Shown here: positions 41,795 to 50,153 of the stretch, one piece after another
Layout of the letters: the number at the start of each line of letters is the position of its first letter
How positions within the stretch are numbered: the stretch's first letter is position 1
NCBI RefSeq assembly: GCF_004681185.1
Contig: NZ_SRIF01000008.1
Location: 62,001-126,000 of the forward strand
Direction of reading: 5' to 3'
DNA from: Haloarcula amylovorans
GTDB lineage: Archaea > Halobacteriota > Halobacteria > Halobacteriales > Haloarculaceae
DNA length: 64,000 nt
Notes under the pieces: model-generated
Told to the model about the DNA's origin: nothing
Databases searched by the model: none
What the model saw: only the letters and a program-made list of their open reading frames with translations
Position numbers and translations under genes: made by a program

Positions 41795-42931
41795 GTGCGA
41801 AACTATCGTATCACGACGGTGTGGGGCATTCCCATCCGTGTCAACATCTCGCTGCTGGTGTTTCTGCCGGTGCTCGCGTGGCTCATCGGGAGCGGCGCAC
41901 AGATAGAGTTCTACGCCGGCATCGTGGGGAGCCTCGTCGGGACAGAACTAGACCTCGCCCGGTTGCAGGCCGGGACGACACCGTGGCTGGTCGGAACGCT
42001 CGCGGCAGTGGGGCTGTTCGCCAGCGTCACGCTGCACGAACTCGGCCACGCGTGGGCGGCGATGCGCTACGACCTCGAAGTAGAGTCCATCACGCTGTGG
42101 ATTCTGGGCGGGCTGGCGAGCTTCAAGGAGATGCCCAGAGAGTGGAACCGGGAGTTCTGGATCGCCGTCGCCGGCCCGATAACCAGCATTCTGGTCGGAA
42201 TCGTCTGCTACGCCGGGCTGTTCGCGCTCCCGACCAGCGCGACGGTCTCGCTGTTCGTCGTCGGCTGGCTGAGCGTGACGAATCTCGTCCTCGCGGGATT
42301 CAACATGCTGCCCGCGTTTCCGATGGACGGCGGGCGCGTCCTGCGGGCGCTCTTGGCCCGGAACCGGCCGTACGCATCGGCAACGCGCATCGCCGCTCGC
42401 ATCGGTACGTTCTTCGCCGTCCTCTTTGCCGTCTTCGGCGTCCTCTCTTTCAGCCCTATTCTGCTATTGCTGGCGCTGTTCATCTACGCCGCCGCCACAG
42501 GCGAGTCCCGAACGGTCGCGCTGGCTGACCTCTTGGAGGGACTCACGGTCGGCGACGTCGCCCGGCCGTCGGCGCTGACCATCGACGCGACCGAAAGTGT
42601 CGAGGACCTCGTCGACCGGATGTTCGCCGACCGCTCGACGGAGTTCACGGTCACGCAGGGCGGCGAGGTTGTCGGCGTCGTCACCGTCGCGGACTTCCGG
42701 GAACTCTCGCAGGCCGAACGTGCGGCCGATACCGTCGGCGACCTGATGGAGACCGACCTCCCCCGGCTCGACGCCGATACGTCGGCGTTCGACGCGCTGG
42801 TCGAACTCGACACCGCTCGGGCCAGCGCCGCTCTCGTCGAGGGACCGGACGGCGTCCACGTCGTCACGCGAGAGGACTTCTCCTCGGCGATGGAGATGCG
42901 GCGGCTGGTCGGGTCTGGCGACCCGTTCTAA
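41795..42931 (+). CDS. Site-2 protease (M50) with CBS pair
   Basis: A 378 aa intramembrane metalloprotease. The zinc motif is HELGHAWAAMRY in helix 2 (about residue 76), and the second metal ligand lies in NMLPAFPMDGGRV. CBS domains at about 245-300 and 305-360 contain TEFTVTQGGEVVGVVTV. Family members cut transmembrane regulatory proteins; CBS domains bind adenosine nucleotides and gate access. The start is GTG at 41795. It stops 4 bases before the end of the convergent methyltransferase gene. Confidence 0.92.
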   Translation: MRNYRITTVWGIPIRVNISLLVFLPVLAWLIGSGAQIEFYAGIVGSLVGTELDLARLQAGTTPWLVGTLAAVGLFASVTLHELGHAWAAMRYDLEVESITLWILGGLASFKEMPREWNREFWIAVAGPITSILVGIVCYAGLFALPTSATVSLFVVGWLSVTNLVLAGFNMLPAFPMDGGRVLRALLARNRPYASATRIAARIGTFFAVLFAVFGVLSFSPILLLLALFIYAAATGESRTVALADLLEGLTVGDVARPSALTIDATESVEDLVDRMFADRSTEFTVTQGGEVVGVVTVADFRELSQAERAADTVGDLMETDLPRLDADTSAFDALVELDTARASAALVEGPDGVHVVTREDFSSAMEMRRLVGSGDPF

Positions 42932-42935
42932 ATCC

Positions 42936-43541
42936 CTACTCGGCGTCCGCGGCCGACCGTCGGTCGGCGAGTGCTCGCACAGACGCGGAATCGACGAAGC
43001 GCGGTACTCGCTCCGCATACCGTTCGTAGGCCTCGCCGTACTGCTCGCGCAGCCACGGTTCCTCCGCGAACGGGAGCGTCACCCACGACAGGAGGTAGAC
43101 GGTACACAGCGCGAACCCCAGCGGCGTCGCCGCGAAGACGGCGAACCCGACCGTCGCGACGATGTAACAGACGTACTGCGGATTGCGAGAGTAGCGATAC
43201 CAGCCGCCGGTCTGTAACTCGCCTTCGAGACCCATCGTCTCCTCGCTCCCGAGGTCCTGCCCGGCGAGTAGTGCGCCGGCGAACGGGACGGCAAAGCAGA
43301 CGGCACCGCCGACGAGCACCGGCGTCGGGAAGCCGAGACTGTTCCAGACGAAATACGTAACGACGAGTAAGGAGACGTTGAACGTCTGTTCGAGCGTCCA
43401 GTGGATGTAGTACCGCCACCCACGTTCGCCCGGCGGCCAGTAGTCTACCCACCCGAGCGCGCTCGACGCGATTCCGACCAGATTCGCGGATTCGGCGACG
43501 AACCCCACCGTGAACGCGATGAGCGGTAGCGACCAGTCCAT
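42936..43541 (-). CDS. Membrane methyltransferase, ICMT/PEMT type
   Basis: A 201 aa integral membrane protein with about five helices. The conserved region has GGWYRYSRNPQYV (residues about 110-122) and, near the C-terminus, PFAEEPWLREQYGEAYERY. This is the SAM-binding RHPxY...EE motif of the isoprenylcysteine/phospholipid methyltransferase group. The acceptor is unknown; membrane lipids or quinone-like compounds are candidates. Convergent with the M50 gene. Confidence 0.85.
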   Translation of the reverse strand: MDWSLPLIAFTVGFVAESANLVGIASSALGWVDYWPPGERGWRYYIHWTLEQTFNVSLLVVTYFVWNSLGFPTPVLVGGAVCFAVPFAGALLAGQDLGSEETMGLEGELQTGGWYRYSRNPQYVCYIVATVGFAVFAATPLGFALCTVYLLSWVTLPFAEEPWLREQYGEAYERYAERVPRFVDSASVRALADRRSAADAE

Positions 43542-43594
43542 ATCTTCGCTTACCGATGCGAGGGCGTGGGAGTTGCCCCGGCGCTACTAGGTGA

Positions 43595-43603
43595 TTTAAA
43601 TAT
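43595..43603 (+). promoter_or_regulatory. TATA box of the HTH_10 regulator gene
   Basis: The string tttaaatat is centred 27 bases before the GTG at 43626. This supports the GTG start and a leaderless transcript. Confidence 0.6.
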
Positions 43604-43625
43604 CTCTCGGGGACAACCGCTCGTC

Positions 43626-44309
43626 GTGAAGTACCTCGACGTCTACCTCCGCCAGCCGCGGTGGATGCTCCATCCGATGCAGGCGTTCATCCGCGACGAG
43701 GACGTCGTCGAGTACGAGGAGCTACAGGCGTGGGCCGGCATCGGCGGCGACCAGCCGGTCGAGTACGTTCTGTTCTACGTCGAAGCCGAGCGGGAGCCGT
43801 ACGCGGCGGCGCTCGACGCCGTCGAGTCGATTCGCTGGTACGACCTGACATCGGTCGCCGACGGCGCGTTCTACGCCTACATCTGTCAGGAGACGCGGTC
43901 GGAGGACCGGTCGTGGCGAGAGTCGTTCGCCGACCTGAGCGTCGTTCCCGTCCCACCTGTCGTCTACGACAGCGACGCTGCCTTCCACATGACGCTCGTG
44001 GGGACCGGCGAGGACCTACAGACGATGCTTTCGGCTCTGCCCGAAGACATCGACGTGACCGTCGAAGCCATCGGCGAGTACGACCGGCGGCACGCCCCAG
44101 TGGTCGGCGGCCTGACCGACCGCCAACTCGAAGCCGTCGAGGTCGCGGCGGAACTGGGATTCTACGCGGTGCCCCGCGAGGCCGGCGTCGCGTCGGTCGC
44201 CGACGAACTCGGCTGCGCGGCGAGCACAGCGTCTGACCTCCTGCAGAAAGCCGAGTCGCAGGTCATGCGTCGTCTCGCCCGTCGGTACGGCCGACAGACG
44301 AGCGAGTGA
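43626..44309 (+). CDS. Bacterio-opsin activator-type (HTH_10) transcription regulator
   Basis: A 227 aa regulator. The N-terminal 150 residues are a ligand or sensor region of unknown type (YLDVYLRQPRWMLHPMQAFI). The C-terminal HTH_10 domain (about 168-225) reads LTDRQLEAVEVAAELGFYAV and ADELGCAASTASDLLQKAE. Many such proteins regulate haloarchaeal metabolism. The GTG at 43626 is chosen because a TATA box (43595-43603) sits 27 bases upstream. The first A of an 80-base inverted-repeat element is also the last base of its TGA. Confidence 0.9.
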   Translation: MKYLDVYLRQPRWMLHPMQAFIRDEDVVEYEELQAWAGIGGDQPVEYVLFYVEAEREPYAAALDAVESIRWYDLTSVADGAFYAYICQETRSEDRSWRESFADLSVVPVPPVVYDSDAAFHMTLVGTGEDLQTMLSALPEDIDVTVEAIGEYDRRHAPVVGGLTDRQLEAVEVAAELGFYAVPREAGVASVADELGCAASTASDLLQKAESQVMRRLARRYGRQTSE

Positions 44310-44388
44310 TACGGATTGTTGTAGCTGTTTCCCGGCAATCGTCACACCGGGCCCGAGGATACCGGTACGAGACTACAACAATCCGTAT
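44309..44388. repeat. 80-base element with 16-bp terminal inverted repeats
   Basis: The arm atacggattgttgtag (44309-44324) is perfectly inverted as ctacaacaatccgtat (44373-44388). The middle 48 bases include gttcccggcaa- and ccgggcccgag-like GC strings. It lies between convergent stop codons, so it may be a bidirectional terminator or a MITE-like element. Confidence 0.75.
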
Positions 44389-44391
44389 GAG

Positions 44392-45753
44392 TCACCGTCG
44401 CTGTCGGAACCAGTCGACGCTCCCGACGACGACGCCGACGAGTGCCACCAGCGAGAGCGCGAGGTGGGTCTCGACGAACCAGAACGGCGTCTGCGGGGCG
44501 ACCGCTCTGAGACCGATTAGTGCGAGTGAGAGGCCGGGCACGTCGTTATCGACAGTGCGGACGCCGTCACCGGACGCCTCGTAGGGAGTCGCGCCGGCGC
44601 GCTCGCCCTCGGGAAGTCGCTCGGCCTCGTACGGAATCGGAGAGTTACTCGGCGTCCCCGTGCTCCAGACGACGGTGCCGTTTTTCGTCACCTCGAAGAC
44701 ACGCTTGTTCAGTGTGTCAGTCACCAGCGTGTTGCCGTTGTCGAGTCGGTCGGCGTCCCGCGGCCAGTGCAGGTCCATGCCGCCGGCGCTTTCGAGCGAC
44801 CAGACGGGTACCCAGCGGCCGTCTCGCTTGTGGAGTTCGACCACGCGGTCGTTCCCGGAGTCGGCGACCAGTATCGCGCCGGGGCCGAGCCACTGGGGGT
44901 TGTGCTGGTGGTCCATCACGCTCGGGTCGCCACAGCGGACCTTGCCATCGTCGTCGAAGTCCAGTAGCTGTTTGCCGCCGCCGCTGCAGGCCTCGTCGTC
45001 GGTGCCGCGGTCCTCGTTGACGACTTCGACGACACCCTCGCCGCGCTCGACGATGAGCAGCTGGTTGGAGTTACGCACCGAGACGAGATAGCGCGTGTCG
45101 CTGATGGCGTCCACGTCGTTGATGTGGAGCCAGTCGTGCTTGGTCGCGTCCGGCGGCGGGTCGTAGAACTGGGAGGCGTTCCACTGCCACGTTACCTTGC
45201 CGTCCTCGACGATGAAGATGCGCTCGTGTTCCATATCGGAGAGGAGGAACACGCCCGGCTCCAGTCGCTCGACGTCGTGAGTCTCGCTGTTCTTGCCCGT
45301 TCGAACCGGGAATGCGTACTCGCTGAGGACCGTCGGCCCGCCGGCGGCGTGGGGGTCGATGATGCGGAACCCTGTCTTGGTACACGGCGCATCGTAGGGC
45401 GCACAGCCGGTCTCGTAGCCCGAGTGCATGAACCCCGCCATGACCGTCCCGTTGGGGAGCCGCGTCACGTCGAAGTAGCTGTCGGCGCTTCCCTCCTGCC
45501 AGGCGATCGAGCCGTTTCGGACGAGGTAGACACTGCCTTTGCCGTGCCAGCCGGGACCGCCGCCGTGAGAGCCAACGAGCGTCCCGGTGACGTTCGAACT
45601 ACCGTTGGCGCTGGCGTTTGCGGTGTCGTAGCTCTCGCCGCCGACACCCCGGTCGGGGGCCGTCACCGCACCGACGACGAGCATGCTGGAGAACAACAGG
45701 AGGCTGACCGCAACGAGGGCGACACCGCGCGAGGCACGTTCCATCGTCGTCAT
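44392..45753 (-). CDS. Arylsulfotransferase-like (ASST) exported protein
   Basis: A 453 aa protein with an N-terminal signal or anchor (about residues 8-32), a large extracellular part, and a C-terminal helix ending in basic residues (LALSLVALVGVVVGSVDWFR). Repeated motifs such as FDVTRLPNGTVMAGF, SETHDVERLEPGVFLLSD, WLHINDVDAISDTRYLVSVR and DADRLDNGNTLVTDT suggest a beta-propeller, as in arylsulfate sulfotransferase. Real ASST activity is not implied. The ATG at 45753 is used; another lies three codons inside. Confidence 0.83.
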   Translation of the reverse strand: MTTMERASRGVALVAVSLLLFSSMLVVGAVTAPDRGVGGESYDTANASANGSSNVTGTLVGSHGGGPGWHGKGSVYLVRNGSIAWQEGSADSYFDVTRLPNGTVMAGFMHSGYETGCAPYDAPCTKTGFRIIDPHAAGGPTVLSEYAFPVRTGKNSETHDVERLEPGVFLLSDMEHERIFIVEDGKVTWQWNASQFYDPPPDATKHDWLHINDVDAISDTRYLVSVRNSNQLLIVERGEGVVEVVNEDRGTDDEACSGGGKQLLDFDDDGKVRCGDPSVMDHQHNPQWLGPGAILVADSGNDRVVELHKRDGRWVPVWSLESAGGMDLHWPRDADRLDNGNTLVTDTLNKRVFEVTKNGTVVWSTGTPSNSPIPYEAERLPEGERAGATPYEASGDGVRTVDNDVPGLSLALIGLRAVAPQTPFWFVETHLALSLVALVGVVVGSVDWFRQRR

Positions 45754-45788
45754 CTGGGCTGAGGGCGGAAAAAAGCCTTCCGGGGTAG

Positions 45789-45809
45789 CGCGGGACCGAA
45801 GGTCCCGCG
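45789..45809. repeat. 9-bp hairpin with GAA loop
   Basis: A perfect stem cgcgggacc/ggtcccgcg with loop gaa. It is similar in plan to the hairpins at 22352-22466 and lies in the 5' region of the ASST-like gene. Confidence 0.75.
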
Positions 45810-45811
45810 TC

Positions 45812-45840
45812 TTGGCGAGCGGGCTTCGCCCGCGAGCCAA
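45812..45840. repeat. Nested hairpin
   Basis: The outer stem is ttggc/gccaa and the inner stem cgggc/gcccg with loop ttc, separated by a gag/cga bulge. It follows the hairpin at 45789 directly. Confidence 0.65.
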
Positions 45841-45962
45841 AACTGAGAGAACCGGGATTTTCTGGCGGTCTCAGCCACCCTCCAGTCCCGAGTTCGTCAC
45901 ACGGAATCACTACTAATCGCGCGGCGGTAGCTACAAATCCTCTGCCGCCACACGTCCCGACG

Positions 45963-46817
45963 ATGCAGTCGGGACTCGTCGAGTTGTTCGTGTCGCTGGT
46001 GGGGACCGACCCGCTGGTGATGGGGTTGGTCGGTGGCATCGTCATCGCGGGAATGAACCTCTTTGGGGCCTCGCTCGTATTGGTGTGGCGAGACCCCTCC
46101 GAGCGGGCCCTCGATATCGCACTCGGGTTCGCCGCGGGCGTGATGCTGGCGGCGGCATTCACGAGTCTCATCCTCCCCGGGATCGAGGAGTACTCCGGCG
46201 GCAACCCGATACCGACGCTACTAGGCGTCGCGCTCGGTGCGCTCTTTCTCGACCAGGCCGACCGCTTCACGCCCCACGCCCACTACCTGTTGACTGGCCG
46301 CAAGCGCTCGGACGCCGCCGGCCCCACCGAGTCCCTGCCCGGTTCGGACGAACGGCTGACCGGCGTCGTCCTGTTCATTCTCGCCATCACGCTCCACAAC
46401 ATGCCAGAGGGACTCGCAGTTGGCGTCGGGTTCGGCGCGGCGGCGACCGACCCGTCGCAACTCGGCGGCGCGCTCTCGCTGATGCTCGCCATCGGCATCC
46501 AGAACATCCCCGAGGGGCTCGCCGTCTCGGTGGCCGCCATCAACGCCGGCCTCGATAAGCGCTTTTACGCCGTCGTCGCGGGCGTCCGAGCGGGCGTCGT
46601 CGAGATTCCGCTCGCGGTTCTCGGTGCCATCGCCGTCACCGTCGTCGAACCGCTCCTCCCCTACGCGATGGGCTTCGCCGCGGGCGCGATGCTCTTTGTC
46701 ATCTCTGACGAGATAATCCCCGAAACCCACCGCAGCGGCCACGAGCGCGTGGCGACGCTGGGGCTGATGGCTGGCGCAATCGTCATGCTGTACCTCGATA
46801 TCTCGCTTGCGGCCTAA
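45963..46817 (+). CDS. ZIP family metal transporter
   Basis: A 284 aa divalent metal importer with eight predicted helices. The central metal path motifs are HNMPEGLAVGVGFG (helix 4) and IQNIPEGLAVSVAAI (helix 5). A histidine-containing loop lies before it (FTPHAHYLLTG). Zinc or a related metal would be taken up. The last 4 bases overlap the 3' end of the convergent CPCC gene. Confidence 0.92.
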   Translation: MQSGLVELFVSLVGTDPLVMGLVGGIVIAGMNLFGASLVLVWRDPSERALDIALGFAAGVMLAAAFTSLILPGIEEYSGGNPIPTLLGVALGALFLDQADRFTPHAHYLLTGRKRSDAAGPTESLPGSDERLTGVVLFILAITLHNMPEGLAVGVGFGAAATDPSQLGGALSLMLAIGIQNIPEGLAVSVAAINAGLDKRFYAVVAGVRAGVVEIPLAVLGAIAVTVVEPLLPYAMGFAAGAMLFVISDEIIPETHRSGHERVATLGLMAGAIVMLYLDISLAA

Positions 46818-47113
46818 CGGTCGTACGGCCAGTTGGGGTCCCGGTCAAACTCGTCGGCAGCGACGGAGCCGTCTGCCTCCTCGGGCGCGCAGGCCCCGTG
46901 CTCGCGGAAGTTCTCGCGCGCGGTCGCAAGCGAGACGTGATTCGTGTCGCTGACGTAGTCGGTGTCGCCGAACTGATGCGGGTCGTCCATCCAGTGACAG
47001 ACGGGACACATCTCGTAGGAGCCCGGTTCCCCCTGCGGAAGTGTGCGATAGCCACAGCACGGGCAGTAGCCCAGTTCCCGCGCCGCGGGGTTCCCGGGTA
47101 CGTCGGTGGACAT
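46814..47113 (-). CDS. Cysteine-rich CPCC-type zinc protein
   Basis: A 99 aa protein with GYCPCCGYRTL (about residues 15-25) and MCPVCHWMDDPHQFG (about 35-49). This is the CPCC cysteine-rich family, likely zinc-binding, of unknown function. The ATG at 47113 is preferred; an in-frame ATG nine codons upstream is also possible. It ends overlapping the ZIP gene by 4 bases, tail to tail. Confidence 0.85.
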   Translation of the reverse strand: MSTDVPGNPAARELGYCPCCGYRTLPQGEPGSYEMCPVCHWMDDPHQFGDTDYVSDTNHVSLATARENFREHGACAPEEADGSVAADEFDRDPNWPYDR

Positions 47114-47188
47114 GGGCAGTGGTATGCGTTGTCGTGACAAATAGGTGGCGGGTCGTTCACGACGCCGTGAAACCGCCGGATGACGCCC

Positions 47189-47473
47189 CTACTCCGACTG
47201 TGCGGCCTCGACTTTGTCGGCGTACTCTTCGAGTTCGGCGGCGAGTTCGCGGGCCTGTGCCGCCGAGAGCGTCACCGAATCGGCGTGGGGCTTCACCGAG
47301 TCGAGTTGCGTGTTGTCCATCTCCAACTGCAGGGAGACGTGGTCAGGGTTCTCCCGCGGCGCGGTGACGTTCAACACCGCGAGCGCCTCCTCATCGAACC
47401 CCTGGCCCTCTACCGTCCCGTCGAGCAGGTCGAACGTCGTGTACGCGTTGACCTTCATGATGCGGTCTGCCAT
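47189..47473 (-). CDS. DUF6360 family protein
   Basis: A 94 aa soluble protein starting MADRIMKVNAYTTFDLLDGT. The middle has strands (FDEEALAVLNVTAP, HVSLQLEMDN) and the end is a helix (AAQARELAAELEEYADKVEA). It fits the haloarchaeal DUF6360 family, whose function is unknown. The ATG at 47473 is preferred; a longer frame to 47614 adds a poorly coding stretch. Confidence 0.78.
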   Translation of the reverse strand: MADRIMKVNAYTTFDLLDGTVEGQGFDEEALAVLNVTAPRENPDHVSLQLEMDNTQLDSVKPHADSVTLSAAQARELAAELEEYADKVEAAQSE

Positions 47474-47754
47474 GCCCGCTCGTAGCGTCGCTGTGAACTT
47501 AACCTCGGTCACTCGACTCGACAGCAGACGTAGACCACCGTTCGTGTAGTGCGACAGCGGTACCGCTCCAGCAGTGTAGAAAGCCCCCGGCCGGTCGCGG
47601 TCGCTGCTCGACATATCCTCGCTCGTGCCTCACTCGGATAGTGGCCGAGCAGGCGACTTCTCTCCGACGCGACCGGCCGGCCCCTTTCATTCCACCCGGA
47701 CGGTTGCGTCACCGGCAGAAACAGGCGGCCGTCGCACCGCCGACGAGCGCCGCT
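47474..47754. other. 281-base intergenic region with a pyrimidine motif
   Basis: No gene is supported. Short open frames on minus are arginine-rich and look like noise. The string cccctttcattccaccc at 47681-47697 resembles the inverted repeat arm at 22293-22310, and both are followed by ggttg or ggacggttgcgt strings. Confidence 0.6.
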
Positions 47755-48921
47755 CTACTCGTCCTCGCCGTTCTCGCTCGTGAATCCGACCGCTTCGGCG
47801 TCGGCGGCGGCGCGGTCGATGGCCACATCGAGGTCGAACGCCCGCACCACTTCGCCGTCTCGAATGAGCGGTTCCATGAGCGACTCCGCGTTTTCGGGAG
47901 CCTCGCGGTCGGCGAGGCCGATGTGGTGGCCGCCGTCGGCGGTGCGGTACACCGCCTTCTTACCGGTCAACTTCCCGCGCTTGGCCGCGAGTTCGCCCTC
48001 GACTTCGACGATGTCCAGCGCGAAGTCCAGCGGGTCGGCGTTGGAGACGTAGCCGCCGACGCCGAAGCCGTCGGCCACGTCCCGCAGGTCGCGTAGCTGC
48101 TCGGGGCCCAATCCGCCGGAGGCGAAGACGTCCACGTCCTCGTGACCGTAGGCGTCCAGTGACCAGCGGACTTCGCGGAGGATGTGCCGGAAGTCGCCGC
48201 GGCGAGAGCCGGTCGTGTCGATGCGGACGCCGTCTAACTCCTCGATTGTCTCGGCGGCCCGCACCGCCTCGTCGACCTCGTCGCTGTAGGTGTCGGTCAG
48301 CGCGATGCGGGGCGTCTCCGCGGGGACGCCCTCGTCGAAGGCCCGCCACGCGTCTTCCTGATTGCCACGGCCGAAGCAGATGACCAGCGCGTGGGGCATC
48401 GTCCCGCCGGCTTTCCGCCCGGTCGCGTCCTCGGCGGCGACGTTCGAGAAGCCATCGAGCCCGCCCAGCAGGGCCGAGCGCTCTATCATCGCGCCCAGCG
48501 ACGGGTGGACGTGTCGGGACCCGAACGAGAGCACCGTCGAGTCGGGCGCGGCGGAGCGGGTTTCGAGGGCGCGCGTCGCCACGCCGGTCGGGTGCGAGAG
48601 AAAGCCCAACAGCGCAGTCTCTAGCCGACAGAACTCCTTGTAGGGGCCCTCGATTCGCATTACGGGGCCGCCGTCGAACAGTCGTCCCTCGGGAATCGCG
48701 TCGACGTCTATCGCTCGCCCTTCCAGCAGCGCCGCGGCGTCTTTCAGGCCGGCCAGCAGGTGCCACTCACCGGTGCCGAACTGGCTGGCGGTCACTTCGG
48801 CGACCACGTTCGGATTCTTTCCCGCGTGCTCTAGGGCCTCCATCGTCCGGTCGAAGTAGGCGTCGGTCGCCCGTCCCTCGCGGATGGTCTCAGGCGAGAT
48901 AACGTCGAACTCCTCGGTCAT
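47755..48921 (-). CDS. pncB: Nicotinate phosphoribosyltransferase
   Basis: A 388 aa enzyme that makes nicotinate mononucleotide from nicotinate and PRPP. Motifs fit the archaeal/Thermoplasma type: the FGSRHVHP substrate loop, GGLDGFSNVAAEDATGRKA, DTYSDEVDEAVRAAE and GVRIDTTGSRRGDF. VFASGGLGPEQLRDL binds the ribose phosphate. The C-terminal cap is complete. With the nicotinamidase-like gene at 53065 it could form an NAD salvage route, although the two are not adjacent. Confidence 0.93.
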   Translation of the reverse strand: MTEEFDVISPETIREGRATDAYFDRTMEALEHAGKNPNVVAEVTASQFGTGEWHLLAGLKDAAALLEGRAIDVDAIPEGRLFDGGPVMRIEGPYKEFCRLETALLGFLSHPTGVATRALETRSAAPDSTVLSFGSRHVHPSLGAMIERSALLGGLDGFSNVAAEDATGRKAGGTMPHALVICFGRGNQEDAWRAFDEGVPAETPRIALTDTYSDEVDEAVRAAETIEELDGVRIDTTGSRRGDFRHILREVRWSLDAYGHEDVDVFASGGLGPEQLRDLRDVADGFGVGGYVSNADPLDFALDIVEVEGELAAKRGKLTGKKAVYRTADGGHHIGLADREAPENAESLMEPLIRDGEVVRAFDLDVAIDRAAADAEAVGFTSENGEDE

Positions 48922-49010
48922 ACCCGGCCTTCGGACGGCGGTTCAAAAAGGACGCGGGTCCGAACGGCGGTCGCGACGACGAGTCGCTGTCTCCGTTCGC
49001 CGTGCCGTGA

Positions 49011-49208
49011 CTAACGTTCAGCGACGACCGACTGGTTGGATTCGTCCGCGGTCGCCTGTATGAGCGCCTCGCTTATCTCGCTCTTACGGTGACTGACCTG
49101 CAGGTGGACGTACACGTCGTTGGCCGCCGCCAGTTCGTGACCACAGAGCGGGCAGTCGTGTGTCTTTTCGGCCCGGGCCGTTGCCGTAGGGGGAGCCATC
49201 GATTGCAT
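49011..49208 (-). CDS. Small C2H2 zinc-finger protein
   Basis: A 65 aa protein with one C2H2 finger, CPLCGHELAAANDVYVHLQVSH (Cys pair and His pair), followed by a helix. The ATG at 49208 is used; a TATA-like box on minus (plus strand ctataagaa at 49232-49240) is centred 28 bases upstream, which supports it over the in-frame ATG three codons later. Function unknown. Confidence 0.8.
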   Translation of the reverse strand: MQSMAPPTATARAEKTHDCPLCGHELAAANDVYVHLQVSHRKSEISEALIQATADESNQSVVAER

Positions 49209-49231
49209 CTATGCGGATAGTGTAACCGCAT

Positions 49232-49240
49232 CTATAAGAA
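49232..49240 (-). promoter_or_regulatory. TATA box of the C2H2 zinc-finger gene
   Basis: The plus-strand string ctataagaa (ttcttatag on minus) lies about 28 bases before the ATG at 49208. Confidence 0.5.
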
Positions 49241-49312
49241 TGTGTGTAATAGGGATACTGTCTGGTAAGTCGACATCTATACTGCTATCGAGACAGCAGC
49301 GTGTCGAGACGC

Positions 49313-49318
49313 TTTATT
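49313..49318 (+). promoter_or_regulatory. TATA-like box of the DUF3592 gene
   Basis: The string tttatt lies 27 bases before the ATG at 49342. Confidence 0.4.
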
Positions 49319-49341
49319 CCGGCCGTTATGTCACGAACGCT

Positions 49342-50136
49342 ATGCTCGGTCCTCGCCGGTCGATCGCCCTCCTCCTCGCCGTCGCATTGCTCCTTCTCGG
49401 TGGCTGGTTCGCCGGCCAACAGTACGTGGTGGCGACGACGTACGAACGGACGACGGGAACGGTCCAGTCGGCCGAGATGAAGACGACACAGCACGTTGGT
49501 CGCATCCACCTCGGCGGCAACCGATACTACGAACCGAACGTGACCTACTCGTATCGGGTCGAGGGACAGAACTACACCGGTCGGAACGTCGCACTCGGTG
49601 GCGAAATCGACACGAACGCGCGCAGTCGGGCCACGGAGGTGTTGGACCGGTACAGCGCGGGCGAACGGGTCACAGTGTACTACGACCCGGATTCGCCCGA
49701 GAGCGCGCATCTCAGCCGTCGGTTCGCCTTCTTCCCCGGCGGCGTTCTGTTCGCGGTCGGACTGCTGTTGCTCGGCGATGTGCTCACGCCGCGGACGCGG
49801 GTCATCGGGGTCGTTCTCTCGCGGATTCCGCTCGGTCCAGAGGGGAAACAGAGCGACAGCACCGAGCGGCGACACGCTGTCCCCGACGACCCGACGGCGA
49901 TACTCGACGACCGCGATTCGGCTTCGTTGGCGTCGGCATCGGAATCGACCGACTCGGCCCCGCTAACCGGGCGGGCAGCACAGGCGGCGTGGCTCGCGGT
50001 CGGACTTGGAATCTTCGTCACTGTCGTCGGCTTCGTCATCGTCTCCCGACCGCCGTACGACGAGACGGCCATCTTCACCGGCGTCGGCGCGGTGCTGGCG
50101 TTCGGCCGCGGGGCGTACCAATCGTTGCTGGAGTGA
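49342..50136 (+). CDS. DUF3592 family membrane protein
   Basis: A 264 aa protein with an N-terminal helix (residues 8-24), an extracellular region with the DUF3592 pattern YYEPNVTYSYRVEGQNYTG and VTVYYDPDSPESAHLS, a second helix around FFPGGVLFAVGLLLLGDV, a charged segment, and a C-terminal pair of helices. The role of this widespread fold is unknown. The ATG at 49342 lies 27 bases after a TATA-like tttatt. The frame extends 34 codons upstream, but those lie in the divergent promoter region. Confidence 0.83.
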   Translation: MLGPRRSIALLLAVALLLLGGWFAGQQYVVATTYERTTGTVQSAEMKTTQHVGRIHLGGNRYYEPNVTYSYRVEGQNYTGRNVALGGEIDTNARSRATEVLDRYSAGERVTVYYDPDSPESAHLSRRFAFFPGGVLFAVGLLLLGDVLTPRTRVIGVVLSRIPLGPEGKQSDSTERRHAVPDDPTAILDDRDSASLASASESTDSAPLTGRAAQAAWLAVGLGIFVTVVGFVIVSRPPYDETAIFTGVGAVLAFGRGAYQSLLE

Positions 50137-50153
50137 GCGACCTGCGGCTCACC

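Noticed and set aside
47499..47712. Short minus-strand frames before the DUF6360 gene
   Set aside because: Arg-rich, no start signal, no family.
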